Shown here one piece after another: positions 1 to 12,400 of a stretch of DNA of 64,000 bases; within the stretch, counting starts at the first letter, position 1; the number at the start of each line of letters is the position of its first letter. Location: NCBI GenBank assembly GCA_022495005.1, contig JAGYXB010001061.1, positions 62,001 through 126,000 of the forward strand. Reading direction: 5' to 3'. A model generated the notes under the pieces. That model saw only the letters and a program-made list of their open reading frames with translations, searched no databases and was not told the DNA's origin. The stretch is from Rhyacophila brunnea (taxonomy: Eukaryota > Arthropoda > Insecta > Trichoptera > Rhyacophilidae). The position numbers and the translations under genes were made by a program.

Positions 1-16
1 CGATAATAATTTATCG

Positions 17-262
17 TGAACGAAAATTTTGTTCGGCTCATCTTCGAATTTATTTAAGTCACCGATGAAATACACCGAAAATGTATTCGATTTGGCGAAA
101 TTAATTCATACGACCGCAAAAAATGTTCAATTTACATACCGTATTCATCCACAAGTCAGGAAAATGATTTTTTTTAAACAAAACAAAAAAATATCGTTTA
201 AAGTAGGCGAAAAAAGACATTACGAATTCGACAGAAATAACTTTAAACAGCTGGCGTCGTGA
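17..262 (+). CDS. Unidentified ORF at left edge
   Basis: An open frame runs from just after a TGA at about 17-19 to a TGA at 260-262. The first ATG is at 65, giving 65 residues; the frame also reads upstream of it through a TTG at 29. The product is lysine-rich and basic, with hydrophobic and charged residues alternating as in a real protein segment rather than random AT-rich translation, but I recognise no family. It lies at the window edge, so it could be the 3' part of a larger gene or of a mobile element whose 5' end is outside. It could equally be a chance ORF. Confidence 0.2.
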
Positions 263-3151
263 TGGCCTGTTACATAAACCGCAAATTTACTATGTATGCT
301 TTATAATATATTTTCTTACTGCCTCGGGGAACTAGGGCATCTAATTAACCGGGAGAGAAATACCCGGCTAGCGTCCTTTTACAAACAACTAACCGTTTAA
401 CCGGTTTAAAACGTAAAATTAAAAAAAAAAATATGTTGCATTTTTAAATATTCACACTTTTAACTTTATTTCCCAAATATATACCTGGCTAAATAATATA
501 TGTATATACTTTCTCCGAAGCTAAGTCATTTGGATTATTTTTTTAGTAAGGAACTGCATACGGGGTGTAAACTTAGTAGTTGAGATTTGGGGACGTTTCT
601 TTTGCATTTCAAAAAAGTTTTAGTTGACTAGCTCCCAGAAATAATGATTAGGTACCAGTTTATTGCAGGGTAGCAAACAAATTTAGTAGGTAAAATTTTA
701 TTTGTCGATGTGCCCTTTTACATTATTCTATTTTATTTGTTCGTAGTAGGTATTTACTATGAATTCGGTTGGTGAACCGAGTAAAATTACCTACGTAAAC
801 CGACGGTTAATTTAGAAACGCGCGGTTACCCGGTTAACCGGTTTGGTTGCTATACTCAAGAAATTACATTTGTACAATTATATCTGTACCTACGTAAGTA
901 TGATAAATAATTCTTTCAGTGAATATATTTATTCATGTATTATGTATATCTGAAATTATCATATTCAAAGTGTCAATGGAGCCTGTACACAATACAATAT
1001 ACATATTCCACTGATTTTAATACGGTTATCGAACGAAAGTTCCACAATAGAATTTCTCAGCCCGACAAGACAATAAGCATAGTTTGTGTAATGAAAATGG
1101 TATCTTCGGTTTTCCATATTATTGTCCAGTTGGCCGGCCGGAAACTGGGCCCGCCCAGACGCTTCGGACAAAGGCCTCGACGAGACGAGATGAGACAAAG
1201 GGCCAGGGAGGGGCAAGGGCGGCAGAGGCGCTGCGACTATCGCGACGCCGCGGTGGATGGATGGGGTGGGGTGCTCAAGTTTGTATACGTCAGTAATGAT
1301 AATAACAACAATAACTTTCATCTTGGCATATATATAGTGAATTTAATTTACAGGTGGCGATAGTATGAACATTCAACCGATCGAAATACAGCAACATACA
1401 GTATGCATTAGTTGTGTAAAAAATTATATAGTTCTCACGAAAAATTCATGCGTAGAATATGTGTTTAGTTTTGTTACTATAAATGTTTTGGTGTGCGTCG
1501 GTGCATTTGTATGCGGTTCCCAACTAAGCCGTTGGTTAGAAGCAGAGTACGGGAATTCCTAAGCGAATAAAATTTTGACGAGAGTAGAAGGAAAAACGGT
1601 CTAAGCAACTAATACCTATATAGCAGAGGATGTATGTACTCAGATGATTTTATACATTTTCCAAAGCTAAATCAATATCGGACTGATAAGGATGAGGTAA
1701 GGCTTATTGATCCAGCCCCGATAGGTACGATCGACGCCGCCTTGATAGACCGACGGATCGACCTCAGTAACTGGTTTTTCGTTTTTCATTGCGGCCACAG
1801 AGATTATTTACATAAAACATTTTTTTTTCAAATAAATCTCCTCTCCTTAATATTAACTTAATACAGTGACAAATAAAATTTACAATGGAAATTAATTTCT
1901 GCATTGTTTTCGGGGATTATAAAATGAATTTAATTTAATAAATGTTTTTAATAATGTCGTGTTATATAATAATTGAAAATTAACATCGTATGCGCTTTTG
2001 TGTAATTGTCAAATCTATACGAATAATGGCAATGATAGGCGACTCTCTGCCCATGGGAAGAAAACCGAAGCAGAGGAGAGTTTTCAGTGGGTAGATTGTT
2101 GAAAAAATATCTCTTAGATATGTAGGTACCTAAATTTAATAAACAATATTCAACGTTGATGTTACACAATATTAGAATCATTAAAAATCTTAAAAAGGGT
2201 AACAGTATACTTATTTCTTAATAATATATTTTTTGTATGTCAACCGAAGGAAAAAAAACATTTATGTTCATAAATAAAGTATAAAATGTCTGGTTATTGT
2301 TCGACAAAACGAGAAAAACTACAATAACACATTTTTTGCCATTATAAGAATGAGGGCTTAGCAAATGTTTCGAAAGAAAACACTTCGACAATAATAAAAG
2401 TCGTAGCTTTTCAGAATCGCCCAATTAGAAATAAGCTTTCGTTAACTTTTTAGAGATGTATAATAAAGAGTATTTTTCGATAAAAATTCAATAACAAAGA
2501 AAAACACACACCGACCGATAAAAGAAGAAATGAAAAAAAATAGTTGCTGATGGTTTCTTGAAAAAATAAATAATAACGAGCATGTGGGAAGAGAGAGAAT
2601 TTTATTTAAAACTTACAATCAATAAAATAAAATGTATAAATAAATATTCTACTTCGATATTTCATTATACATATTATAATATTATATAACTATTATTGTT
2701 TTCTTAACGATAAGCAATTTATAAATATATATGATACGAGTGACCGGTTGTAAATGTTAGCATTATTATCCAAAACAATATGGCATTTAAATATACATAC
2801 ATATTCGTTAAGAATATCATTATAATTATAAAGCGAATACTTACTAGTATAATAAATAAAAAGTTAACCTTCTTTTACTCTGTTAATAATTTGCAATCAA
2901 TCCTGTGCCGTCGCATTGCGTTACCGTACTAGTTTCATGATATGACAGTATTTTAAATTGTAACTGCTAGTTTCAGCAACATGTATATTATATTTCTAAA
3001 CATTTTTATAAACAGACAACAAGATATACATGTGAAAACCAATCGCCATGAACCAATACTTTGTAATTAATTAATTCGGTTTATTACTTCATGACAGTCA
3101 GACCATAACGCATAAATATGATTCGTTTACGTGGCAAACTTTAGATACGTA
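263..3151. other. Gene-free AT-rich stretch
   Basis: No supported gene. Several AACCGGTTAACC-like palindromic motifs occur at about 390-410 and 765-850, with a GC-rich island at 1129-1275 (listed separately). The small ORFs on both strands lack recognisable domains and follow local composition. Confidence 0.6.
1129..1275. other. GC-rich island
   Basis: About 150 bp of strongly GC-rich, CpG-containing, G/purine-skewed sequence on the + strand, sharply bounded by AT-rich DNA. It contains GGCCGGCC and GGGCCCGCCC. ORFs on both strands cross it with proline/arginine-rich low-complexity products, as expected from composition rather than coding. It could be a regulatory or CpG island or an unrecognised repeat. 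Confidence 0.35.
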
Positions 3152-3192
3152 ACACGTGTTTAAGTATATCCCATATTTATCCACACTCGAGA
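3152..3192 (+). repeat. 41-bp third partial copy of the 26.8/36.3 kb repeat
   Basis: These 41 bases match the reverse complement of 36208-36248 with only a few differences, including a shared ACACGTGTTT and a shared CCACACTCGAGA. The 36.3 kb site is part of a longer repeat also present at 26818-27115, although that copy appears to lack this segment. This is therefore probably a small remnant of the same family. Confidence 0.45.
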
Positions 3193-4494
3193 ATTAAACC
3201 TTATTATGTACAGCCTCGCCGAACGCAACTCCCATTATATTTATGTTTACTGATTATTTGCTAACCGTTACAGTTACACCAATGATTCTAGTAAAAGCTA
3301 GAACACGGAGTAGATAAAGTGCACATTCACTTTAATGTCAAATAATTAAGAAACTATGTAATATGACTTGACATCACAGAACGGACAAGGTTAAGCAAAT
3401 TACGATTAAAATATTACTTGTTTGCCATTAATGCTACGATAAACATACGTTTTTATACAAATAAGGTCAGGTGCCAGAGTGTTTATTTAAATAAAATTGT
3501 TTATAGCGCTGTTCATTATTGATTCGTGTATAAATAATCAACTTATATCAAGCTAGTCAACATTGTAAATGTTATTAGTAAAGAAATAAACAAATTAAAA
3601 TTATTTGTTCTCAATAGCCTATTTGGATAACTATAGGTTATCGGCTATAAGTTTTGAGAATCGATGCCTCCGTCGAATTTTACGAATTACTCAAGGCCCA
3701 CTGCAGTCAGGCCGTAAATGTAAAATTCGATGGTAGTGCAAGTTATTGCTGAATCTTCGAATTACATGTGGTAAACTGGTATACTATATATAAACAGAAG
3801 AAAATAAGTAGGTACGTAAATTAATACAATCATAATATTATCGTATAATTTATGTAAAATTCTGGTAGATGCTTATAAGTATCAAGTCGTACCTATCAAA
3901 TGAATGTTCTTATTGAATAAGTATAATAATGTTGTAACATTAGGTACTGTCTGCAATGCTCCTAGAACAACGCGTATTTCTTTCATCTCAATGCTATACG
4001 GTCATCTCTCTTTCCAGTAAGTACAGCGCACGCTGAACTGTGCTACGGCGAAATGTAATACGTATAATTTACATGTAACCCTTTCAACCGACATGTGAGA
4101 ACACATCCAATCCACAACTTGAAGAGCACGCAGTAAACTCACATTCATACCCGTCACCATCTGCCAGGTTTCGTGACGTAACGAGCGAAATACGCGACTC
4201 AAAGTTGTGCTGGGTGTTCCAGTAACAACCTACCAAGACATTGGTTGACGTGCACCAGAGTGTGCGTGATTTATACTATTCTCAATTGTATCCAAAATAA
4301 TCTGCGAATACGTACTAAAAGTACAATTTAATCGGTAGGTATTTTTCAATTTATTATGAAATTGCAATGACATTATTAATGGACAACGCACTCGGTACAG
4401 TAGCTAGCATGTAAATTCGCGCATAGCGACATTCGCACGTGTATAGGTAGACGTCACGTGACAAAATTTCGCAATTTCCATTATGCGATATCAC
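3193..4494. other. Gene-free stretch
   Basis: No supported gene, RNA or repeat. The segment 3990-4260 is less AT-rich and carries a 66-residue minus-strand ORF (4002-4202) with no domain I can name. Confidence 0.5.
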
Positions 4495-4708
4495 GCATCA
4501 GGAATTTATAGCAATATCACCTTTATTGTAATGGCGTTAGAATAGTGTTTCTAGTGTCAATGTTGATTTGAGCGAGCGATATTGATATTAAAATATTAAT
4601 TATGCCATTCGGCAGACCCGACAAAAAGCATCGGGAATTTATAGCAATATCACCTTTATTGTAATGGCGTTAGAACAGATAATGCCATTCGGCAGATTCG
4701 ACAAAAAG
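4495..4708 (+). repeat. Interleaved local duplication
   Basis: A 48-bp block at 4495-4542 recurs at 4628-4675 with one difference. A second 27-bp block at 4602-4628 (ATGCCATTCGGCAGA...) recurs at 4682-4708 with two differences. The order is block A, spacer, block B, A, B, so one tandem duplication of an ~130-bp unit followed by loss of the spacer in the second copy explains it. The second B block ends in AAAAAGGTGAGT, which resembles a splice donor, but no exon was found to go with it. Confidence 0.8.
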
Positions 4709-5102
4709 GTGAGTGTCATTTTTTTCCAGATGCTTCGTCTATATTAATGTCGTTGTGAAATTGGGATAACTTAATAGATTTAAAAATAACGCGGTTTTTC
4801 CAAAATTAGATGCAGTGACGCCAAACGGTACTCAATACGAAGCTAATTATGCCTTCGAATAATAAACCCTAAAAGTTTTATAAACCTAACAACATGATAT
4901 ATCCATTTGGATTTAGACCCTTTTTAAAAAAAATATATCCAAATCGGGATGTCGATTTAAAGTCATTTGGAATTCAAGAAACACATTTCACTGTCAACAC
5001 ATAGATAGGTACCTACCTCACATTATATTATCACGTGGACCTAAGGTTTTAATTGAGTTTAAATTTAGTTTGTGCAATGAATAATAAACAAAATAACGCA
5101 GT

Positions 5103-5739
5103 ACAGTACAATCTAAGTTTCATATACCTTGGATCTCTTGTAACTCGACATAATGATATTACAGAAGAAATCAACAAGAGAATCATGTCTGCGAATAAAT
5201 GCTACTTTGGTCTGTTAAGACATTTTAAGTCCCGCTTACTATCTCGTCGAACTAAAAGCACTCTTTACAAGACACTTGCAAAGCCAGTGCTCACCTACGC
5301 ATCGGAAACCTGGACATTAACTCTGCGAAATGAACGAGCCCTGAACATCTTTGAAAGAAAAATTCTCCGCCGTATATATGGACCGATCAGGGATGGCACC
5401 AATTGGAGGAGAAGATATAATGCTGAGCTCTACGGACTGTACGAAGATTGCAGCGCAGTTCAATCAATTAAATTGGGAGACTGCGATGGCTAGGTCATGT
5501 GCACCGTATGAATGACAATGAACCGGCAAAGAGAGTGATGTCCAGCAATCCAATAGGACGTAGAAGAAGAGGGAGGCCAAAGATTTGCTGGTTAGATGGA
5601 GCTGCCAGTGACTGCCGTATTCTGGGGGTACCAAATTGGAAAGCGGCCACACTGGATAAGGACAGGTGGAGGGAGCTGTTGGAGGCCAGGACCCACACCG
5701 GGTTGTCGCGCCCCTGATGATGATGACAGTACAATCTAA
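5103..5739 (+). mobile_element. 5'-truncated non-LTR retrotransposon with TSD
   Basis: The inserted DNA is about 5117-5725, flanked by a perfect 14-bp direct repeat ACAGTACAATCTAA at 5103-5116 and 5726-5739, the TSD. Its 3' end is a short (TGA)n tract at about 5715-5726 instead of poly(A), which is a known feature of RTE-type elements. The 5' truncation falls inside the reverse-transcriptase ORF, typical of target-primed reverse transcription. The intact TSD implies a fairly recent insertion. Confidence 0.88.
5117..5717 (+). pseudogene. Reverse transcriptase C-terminal fragment, frameshifted
   Basis: The translation begins at FIYLGSLVT and continues with ITEEINKRI, a CYFGLLRHFKSRLLSRRTK-type segment, LYKTLAKPVLTYASETWTL and the ERKILRRIYGP block. 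This is the post-catalytic thumb/C-terminal region of insect RTE- and craniofacial-development-protein-2-like retrotransposon polyproteins. The first frame stops at 5491-5493, but the family sequence continues in the +2 shifted frame from about 5475 (GRLRWLGHVHRM, then GRRRRGRPKICWLD and the terminal RWRELLEARTH) to a stop at 5715-5717. A frameshift therefore lies near 5465-5475. The catalytic motifs (FADD box) are absent because of the truncation. Not functional. Confidence 0.88.
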
Positions 5740-6159
5740 ATGATTGAACAGTTCTCCCCTGGGGGTGGCAAAATAACAGAAATAGTCTGAATGTCAAATT
5801 AGAATGTAAGTACCCGAGTATTAATTATTATTATATAATGTGTGGCAATGATTATTAACAACTTGGAAGATGTCTTTTATAACCTATATCGTTTATGTTA
5901 TATCAGTACATAAAATTTATAAGGAAATTAATATCACGATCGTGATTTGTGCAGCAATGCTCTCTCAAATAAAAAAAATGGATTTTACAATGTTTCTTAT
6001 GGACATTCAGCGTCTATTTCACGGTAATTCATGGTGATTTATAAGATGTGTTTATCATTATTATTTTACGGTACGTGGTGAGCTTTATGTATGAGTGCCG
6101 AAATTTACGTTTGAATTTATGTAACAGTTTTTTTTATATAGTGAGATTGCTAGAATGAG
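5740..6159. other. Gene-free stretch between two RT fragments
   Basis: AT-rich, no ORF with a recognisable domain, no repeat recognised. Confidence 0.5.
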
Positions 6160-6398
6160 GTTAGGAATTTATAGGTGTCTGGGCATGTAGATCGTCGAGT
6201 GGACGACCGCTCGACAAATGCTGTCTTACAGTGGTACCCAGGGGCAATAATCGTCCACAGGGACGAAATAAAACTCGCTGGATAGACGAACTCATAAAGG
6301 TCGGTGGATGTACGTGGCAGGAAATAACAAGGAATCGAGAAGCGTTTAGATAGCTATGGGAGGTCTTCATTCAGCAGTGGATCGCCCACGGCTTATGA
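6160..6398 (+). pseudogene. Decayed RT 3'-terminal fragment
   Basis: In one frame (codon starting 6252) the translation reads GRNKTRWIDELIKVGGCTWQ, then an ITRNREAF segment, a stop, and LWEVFIQQWIAHGL ending at TGA 6396-6398. This is the terminal part of the non-LTR polyprotein family (GR-x-x-x-RW-x-DE/DI ... W-x-x-x-x-x-x-R-x-x-F/W ... YVQQW-x-x-G). The upstream part (WLGH-like, about 6175-6250) is in another frame. The region thus contains at least one frameshift and one in-frame stop. The following GACGATGACGAT is a possible simple-repeat tail. It is distinct from the neighbour at 5117-5725, whose C-terminus differs. Confidence 0.75.
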
Positions 6399-6435
6399 CG
6401 ATGACGATAACATAAGAAAATATCCCAGAAAAAAT

Positions 6436-6503
6436 GGTTGGACTTGAACCCCGATTGAAATCAAGGTGGTGAGCTTGACGTGCTTTTTACGGTAGACTGT
6501 AGC
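6436..6503 (-). repeat. tRNA-derived SINE remnant
   Basis: On the minus strand a GGTTCAAGTCC sequence matches the pol III B-box consensus. It is preceded ~50 bases upstream by an A-box-like TCTACCGTAAAAAGCAC and an intervening short hairpin resembling an anticodon arm. The acceptor stem does not pair, so this is a SINE head or decayed tRNA, not a tRNA gene. Confidence 0.4.
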
Positions 6504-6523
6504 ATTGAAGAAAGTTTTAAGTT

Positions 6524-6903
6524 AAGGCTATACCTCAGTTGAGGCATGGTCTAAAATGATTGTGGCTAGGCGATGCGCGGATTGCGGGTCGCGGGTGCAA
6601 ATGGCGCATGCCGAACGAAATATAATTTGGCATATAAATCCAACATGCGTCCATTTAATGTTCTGTTTATTGTTCTATTAGTAACAATAATAACATATTC
6701 ATTGACATGTTTTCTTTTTCAAGTAAATGGGTAACGTTTTTGGTCATCTTTACACGATTTAAGAATTAATACCCCCGTCGCCATCACGAAACAAATTTAC
6801 ATATTCACACCTCGACGTTCATTCTCCGATTGCCAGCGACTCCAAAATTTCGTCGCGTCTATAGTTGAAAATTATTTGCCGTTTCACTGAAGTATCGTCT
6901 TAA
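6524..6903 (+). repeat. Dispersed repeat R1, copy 1
   Basis: This ~380-bp segment is homologous along its length to 16693-17059. Shared features include the start AAGGCTATACCTCAG followed by TGAGGCATGGTCTAAAA (a short hairpin), GGCGATGCGCGGATTG, GCCGAACGAAATATAATTTG, TTCATTGACATGTTTTC, the TCATCTTTACACGATTTAAGAAT block and an end near ATTTGCCGTTTCAC...CTTAA. No coding, TIR or TSD was found. Probably a nonautonomous element or SINE; the class is unresolved. Confidence 0.85.
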
Positions 6904-7645
6904 GAGCTTTAGATTTTTTTGCAACCAATTTTTATCTATGATCACAAAATATGAAACCTAAGTAATGTACGTAATTTATAATGCTAGTAATTATAGGACT
7001 TGTCGCTTTCGTTATTTACACTATTGACTACTTATTATTATGTCACTGACAATATTTAGGTAGGTATATAATTTTCATACGCGGTGTATAAAAACACATC
7101 GATAAAACTGCCTGCTTTGTATGTTGTACTGAGAGTTGTTTTGTTGCCTTCGCGTTGATATCTTCAAAATATCAGTGGCTCGTAAAATCATTACGATATC
7201 GTATTACAACAACAACTTACACTCCACGAACGTCACTGGCACCGACACACAGGGGGTGGTTATACGAAGTGACGTGTATATTTGACTTAGGAGGGGCAAA
7301 ATGAAAAAGTGATACTACGCCATTGAACGTAGAGAACACTAAGAACTTATATCAGTGTCTTGATGAAAGCGATATCAGATTCAATATTATTTTTTCTAGC
7401 ACAGCAGTATGGAGGCCAAGTGCAAAACGAATCAGAATACGGTTATATCGTAATAGATTATATTTCAGTAAAGGTAAATATTGCTATTTGCATTCGTAAG
7501 CGGACCAAATTAATGTGCTTCTACAGCGACGTCTGTTTTCTTTTTAATCTTATAGTTTTTGGTAGATATATCGTGACTATTTTTTGATGTAAATAAATCG
7601 ATCCAAACAATAAACAAGTTGGCCACCGCTGCTATATAAATATAC
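6904..7645. other. Gene-free stretch
   Basis: No supported feature. A 75-residue ORF at 7360-7587 is hydrophobic and AT-driven. Confidence 0.5.
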
Positions 7646-8086
7646 CTACAAGGCGCTTTGTTTTATATTAGTTAATAAATAATGTTTAAAATCCATCATG
7701 ATTATTAAAAGAAAGGGCGCAAGTACACATCCTTGCTTGACTCCTGACGTGATTTCAAAGAGGTCAGAGGATGTTCCGGCTGCTCTCACGCAACACTCTG
7801 TATTGGTGTAGAGAGCACTTATCACGGCGACCAGTTTCCGTGGGATACCATAGCCTAGCAGAATTTGCCACAGAGATTCACGATGAGGACTGTCAAATGC
7901 CTTTTCATAGTCCACGAAGCAGCAGGCGACAGGTATATTCATCTCTTGGTACTGTTGCAGGAGGCATCGGAGAGTTGAAATATGCTCCGAGCAGGACTTC
8001 CCCGGGACAAATCCACTCTGCTGCGCACGCAAAACCTCCAGCATGGGACTTCTAACCCTTTATCTAATCCTATCGATAATTTCTAT
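7646..8086 (-). pseudogene. Reverse transcriptase palm-domain fragment
   Basis: The translation contains QQSGFVPGKSCSEHI, then FVDYEKAFDSPHR (motif A with the first catalytic Asp), YGIPRKLV, and SGVKQGCVLAPFLL (motif B). This is the N-terminal half of a non-LTR reverse transcriptase of the CR1/RTE-like insect type. The family sequence extends upstream of the first ATG (8044) as IEIIDRIR-stop-RVRSP, so there is an in-frame stop near 8060. Homology ends shortly after motif B (about 7690), and the FADD catalytic box is missing. A dead fragment lying opposite in orientation to the RT fragments at 5.1-6.4 kb. Confidence 0.88.
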
Positions 8087-9230
8087 TATACCTACTTAGC
8101 ACTGATTGGTCGTAAATTCATTATCTTGCCAGTCTTTGAAACTTCACTTTCATATTACTTAACGATGTAAAGTAAAACAATAATCTATAGTATATTATGT
8201 TTCGTGGGTTATTGTAAATTATAAATCAAAGCTTTCCGCAAACGTGTAACTAACCAATCTAAATATGTATTTCTTTTCAAAAAAACACAATGGAATAAAA
8301 ATCCCACAATCGTCGACAAAGCAAAAATAGATCGCATGTACTAAGCATCCATACTCAATAATCATGTGAGTCTAGGTATATACATACGAGAATGGGTATT
8401 GATAGTTTAATGTTAGTTTCCCAGATAGCGGGTGAAATAAGATTATTAAATTCTAACTTGAAAAAACAAAGCAGGCCTAATATTTATACTGAATTTCTTT
8501 TAATATTGCAGTGAATAAAATCACAGTAAAGAAGTTAATAAAGTTATTATCAGAATTATTAAAAACTTTTCAGCTTTAACATAGGTAATACGCGAAAATC
8601 TTTAATAAAAAGCAATTTCAAAAAAACAACCAGGGTTAACATGCAACCTTATCTAAAACCACTCTATTAATAAATCAAGAGATAGAAGCCAGTTTAACTA
8701 TGGAAGATGCATTTTTTTTTACCCTCCAGACATGAAATCTGAGTCATGCCACTAAACTAAGGGGGTGGAAATCTGAAGGGTGGTAGGCGTAACATGCCGG
8801 TAGCGTTTCGGCAGGAACAATGCACACGTCCTCACGGAACAGCAAGTCACAATGAATTGATAGTCTTGCGTCACGGAAAGCTCGGCAACTCGCGACTTCA
8901 AAACAACAAGGTTCTATGAGACATTTGCATTAATCTGAGAAACTAAGTGAAGTCTAAACTTCACTTTGAGATGAATGAAATGTCACATGTCACAAGCTGG
9001 GGAAATAATTCATTCACTTGTATGGAGGCAGGTTGTCAATTACAAAATAAACACACTGATAGGTATAACACGAAACAAAAATACGTCTCACTAATCTTTC
9101 CAACAATCAATTTTGTTTATTTTTGATACACAGTATATAATATTTTGTATAGGTACTCACTAAAACTGGGATAAATAATTAAACATAAATAATTAATATT
9201 CATCAACTTACATGGACTCATCACGAAATT
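8087..9230. other. Gene-free stretch
   Basis: No supported gene. Slightly GC-richer text at 8750-8900 and no repeat identified. Confidence 0.5.
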
Positions 9231-9430
9231 CAGTGTTTCCTAAACTGTGTACCCTTGAGCGTGGGATACGCGCCACGCGGTTATTTTTTCGTAAAAAATT
9301 ACATGTAGGTACATGTGGACAATATCTACATTTGATTCAACTGTAGAAACTTTCGATTGGCTTCTCGGAATTACAAAAAAAAGCATTCGAATCTGACTCC
9401 GAAGAGAACATTTTCAATTGGGAGAGTGGG
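9231..9430 (+). mobile_element. hAT-like 5' terminus (solo)
   Basis: CAGTGTTTCCTAAACTGTG followed by TACCCTTGAGCGTGGGATAC is a typical hAT terminus (CAGTG plus a TTTCCYAAACT-type subterminal block, then a GC-rich imperfect repeat). I could not find a matching right terminus or an 8-bp TSD (left flank ACGAAATT), so the other end is probably deleted or too diverged to see. No transposase. Confidence 0.5.
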
Positions 9431-12400
9431 GTACGCTGGTAAAATCTATGTTTCTAAAGGGGGATTAGCATGTTGTATGTTAAGAAAGCATTGTGATAGG
9501 TAGTTAAATTTTCATCCCTGATCTACTAGCTCATCACTAAATTAGGATTCAAGTAAACTGACTTCTGATATTGAATGTAAGTTAGAACCTTGTCTATCGG
9601 AGATACCTACTAATAATTACTATTAGGTAGATACTCAGAAAATGAACAGGATTGAGATGCATTATGTAACAAGACAATGTGTACATAATTAGAACTTTGT
9701 TGTTCTTATGCAATGACTACTAAATAATAAATATTCAACAAATTTGTATAAGACATTTATAAATTATACTTATAGGTTTAAATAACTGTATGTAAAATAA
9801 CTTAATTTAGGTAATAATGTAAAATAATGGCAGTTATAACTTTGTTGTTCTGAGGTCACGATTACTGTTAAGTCAGTCGGGCAGCTCGGCGAAAACACGG
9901 AGGAATTTTATAAGGGCGTAAAAGTTTCATGTCAGCGAATGGATACGGCATGCAAGAAGATTACGATATCAAAATAATAATATGATGGATGCGGCTGTGA
10001 TATGGCTAGGGAGGTAATGCCGTGGAAGGGTTTTCGGGCTGCCATGTTCAGAGTGATGTATCTGTGATAATATTTGAGGAATGCCTTTATAAACACACGC
10101 TGAAAGCAGGTCTTACGTCGCAGGACTTTGATGACCTAAGAATAGAAAATAATGTTTGTTTACGGTCAAACCGTAATGGAAAGCTATTGTAACATATTTT
10201 ATCTATTGAACAATAACAACGTAATATTGTTATATAAAGTTAAGTTTTAACGAAAACGGACTAAAATAACATATATTATAATATATTATAGCCAGTCTCC
10301 AAAACGACTAATCGGGTTTTCTTCATGATCGCGTAAAAGTATTTGAAGTCGTCCAAAAATACATGAAGTTATATCGTTCTTTAAACTTTACCTACAAGCT
10401 AATTCGTTTAGAATTATAATTATTGTCAGCATTTTTCATGATTGCTGATAATTTTAATGCCGTGAAATATTGCTGAATAAATAATAAGCTAACGCCATAG
10501 TTTGTACAGAAGGAAGAAAAGCTATATAATGGACAGTGTAATTTAATAAAATCTACATAATATTATAATCATAGGAATTAAAAGGGTTGTTTATTAAATA
10601 ATGAACGTAAAATTGTATTCTACATTCTAAAAATGAAGCGCTATGACGCTATGACGCTATGGGTATTTGAGTTGAGATCTTGCGACTGGTCTGAGAGGAT
10701 GGCATTTGGCGACGACACTACAATCATAATGTATAAAAGCTCTTTAACCGGCCACGTGACGGATGATTAAGCAGTGACGAAGCGCCTTATGTTTCGTAAA
10801 CTAGAAGGATAATGCAGTTCGGGACGACCACGACTTTGGTAGCTTTATATCTTTCATATCTTTCATCTTTGATATCTTTCATATAGCATATAGAAAAGCT
10901 TGGCTGTGAGTAATCAATTGGAAAAGAAGAGCGGAGTACCGAACAGAACGGAGGAGTCAAAGTCCACCCTGAGCCGTATCGTAAGAAAAAATATAAAATA
11001 AAAATGACACCCGTTCAATAATAATTATCAAAAACCATTTGAAAACTTCACCGAATAATATAATAGCAGCGAATATATCAGGATACAATAAACAAAACGC
11101 TGCGGAATAAATCAACTGCGAAATGCATTCCGTGCCATTGTGTGAATTGGTGCAGGAGATTGAAAAACTAAAGCGTTTCCTTCCACTTTTGACGCACGTA
11201 ATTATTCCTAGAGGGGTAGATATAATTGCAATTGCGCGAGGCGACTACTACTGTACAAGCGCACGGAATGAAATATCTACCTCTTTACTGAAAGCTAATA
11301 TTTTACAATATACTTACCTACTTCGTTTGCCAAGGAATGCAGCGAACACTTATGCATACGGTAGCAATATGAATTTACTACATATCTTTCAATACAATGT
11401 ACATATTATACTAGTAACGATTAAATTATAAGATTAAACATAATATGAGAATGAAAGTATAAAATAAATTTTAAAGTAAATATAACAAAATGCCGACGAG
11501 CTATGTAAATAAGCTTGTAGAATATACGAGCACAATTATTAATAGACGAGATCATCTCTCACCCCCTGTCATTTCAAGGCCGTAGTAGAAACAAGTGCGT
11601 TTTCAGTTCTTCGCTCATAAAAAAAAATCATGTGGCTTACGCAACGAATCTTTTAATCAATAATGTAAACACTGTGATTAATATATAACTAAAAATCCAT
11701 AGTATTTCAAGCCTACACTTGCCGACTTTCAAAGATCAATAGGTATATTATGATATTATTGACATATTGAGCAAATTATACTATGTATATCCATAGAACA
11801 ATAAAATTCTTCTAGCAATTAGTTTATTGTAAAGAGATAATAATTTTAATTATATAATAACGTGGGCATAACCATAAGTGCAATATAATATATTTATTTT
11901 TTAATTACATAAATGTTAACGCTGAACAGACTATAGTTACACCATAAAGTAAAGAGCCATTATGAGTGCATCATAATATGATTGGTAAACTTATTTCTAC
12001 AACTGATTTTATTGTCGAGTTCGCTTCAAGATACGCCATCTCTGACTCAACGCGCACGTTAATAAAACACTTTCGTATATGAAAATTTATGGAAGGCGAC
12101 CTGAGACCTATTTTATATTGTTAGATGTTATATTTCAAGTAAAAACCTGAAAACTATCAAGTCAGTTGGCAATGTTGGTATGTAGGTACACTTTCAACAT
12201 ATTATCGACATACACTGTTTTACACAACATGTTAAGTAATAATAATATTATTATATTATCGATTTAGTAAATATTTTATCGTTGTTTAAGTGAATTTTTC
12301 TAATACTAATAAAATATGAAAGTAGTAAGAAAAATATACCTTATATTTGGTATATATGACAGTCCTTAATTAATTGGTTCAGTGGCGTTTGTTGGAATAG

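Noticed and set aside
7771..8055. 94-residue plus-strand ORF
   Set aside because: Antisense shadow of the reverse-transcriptase fragment on the minus strand.
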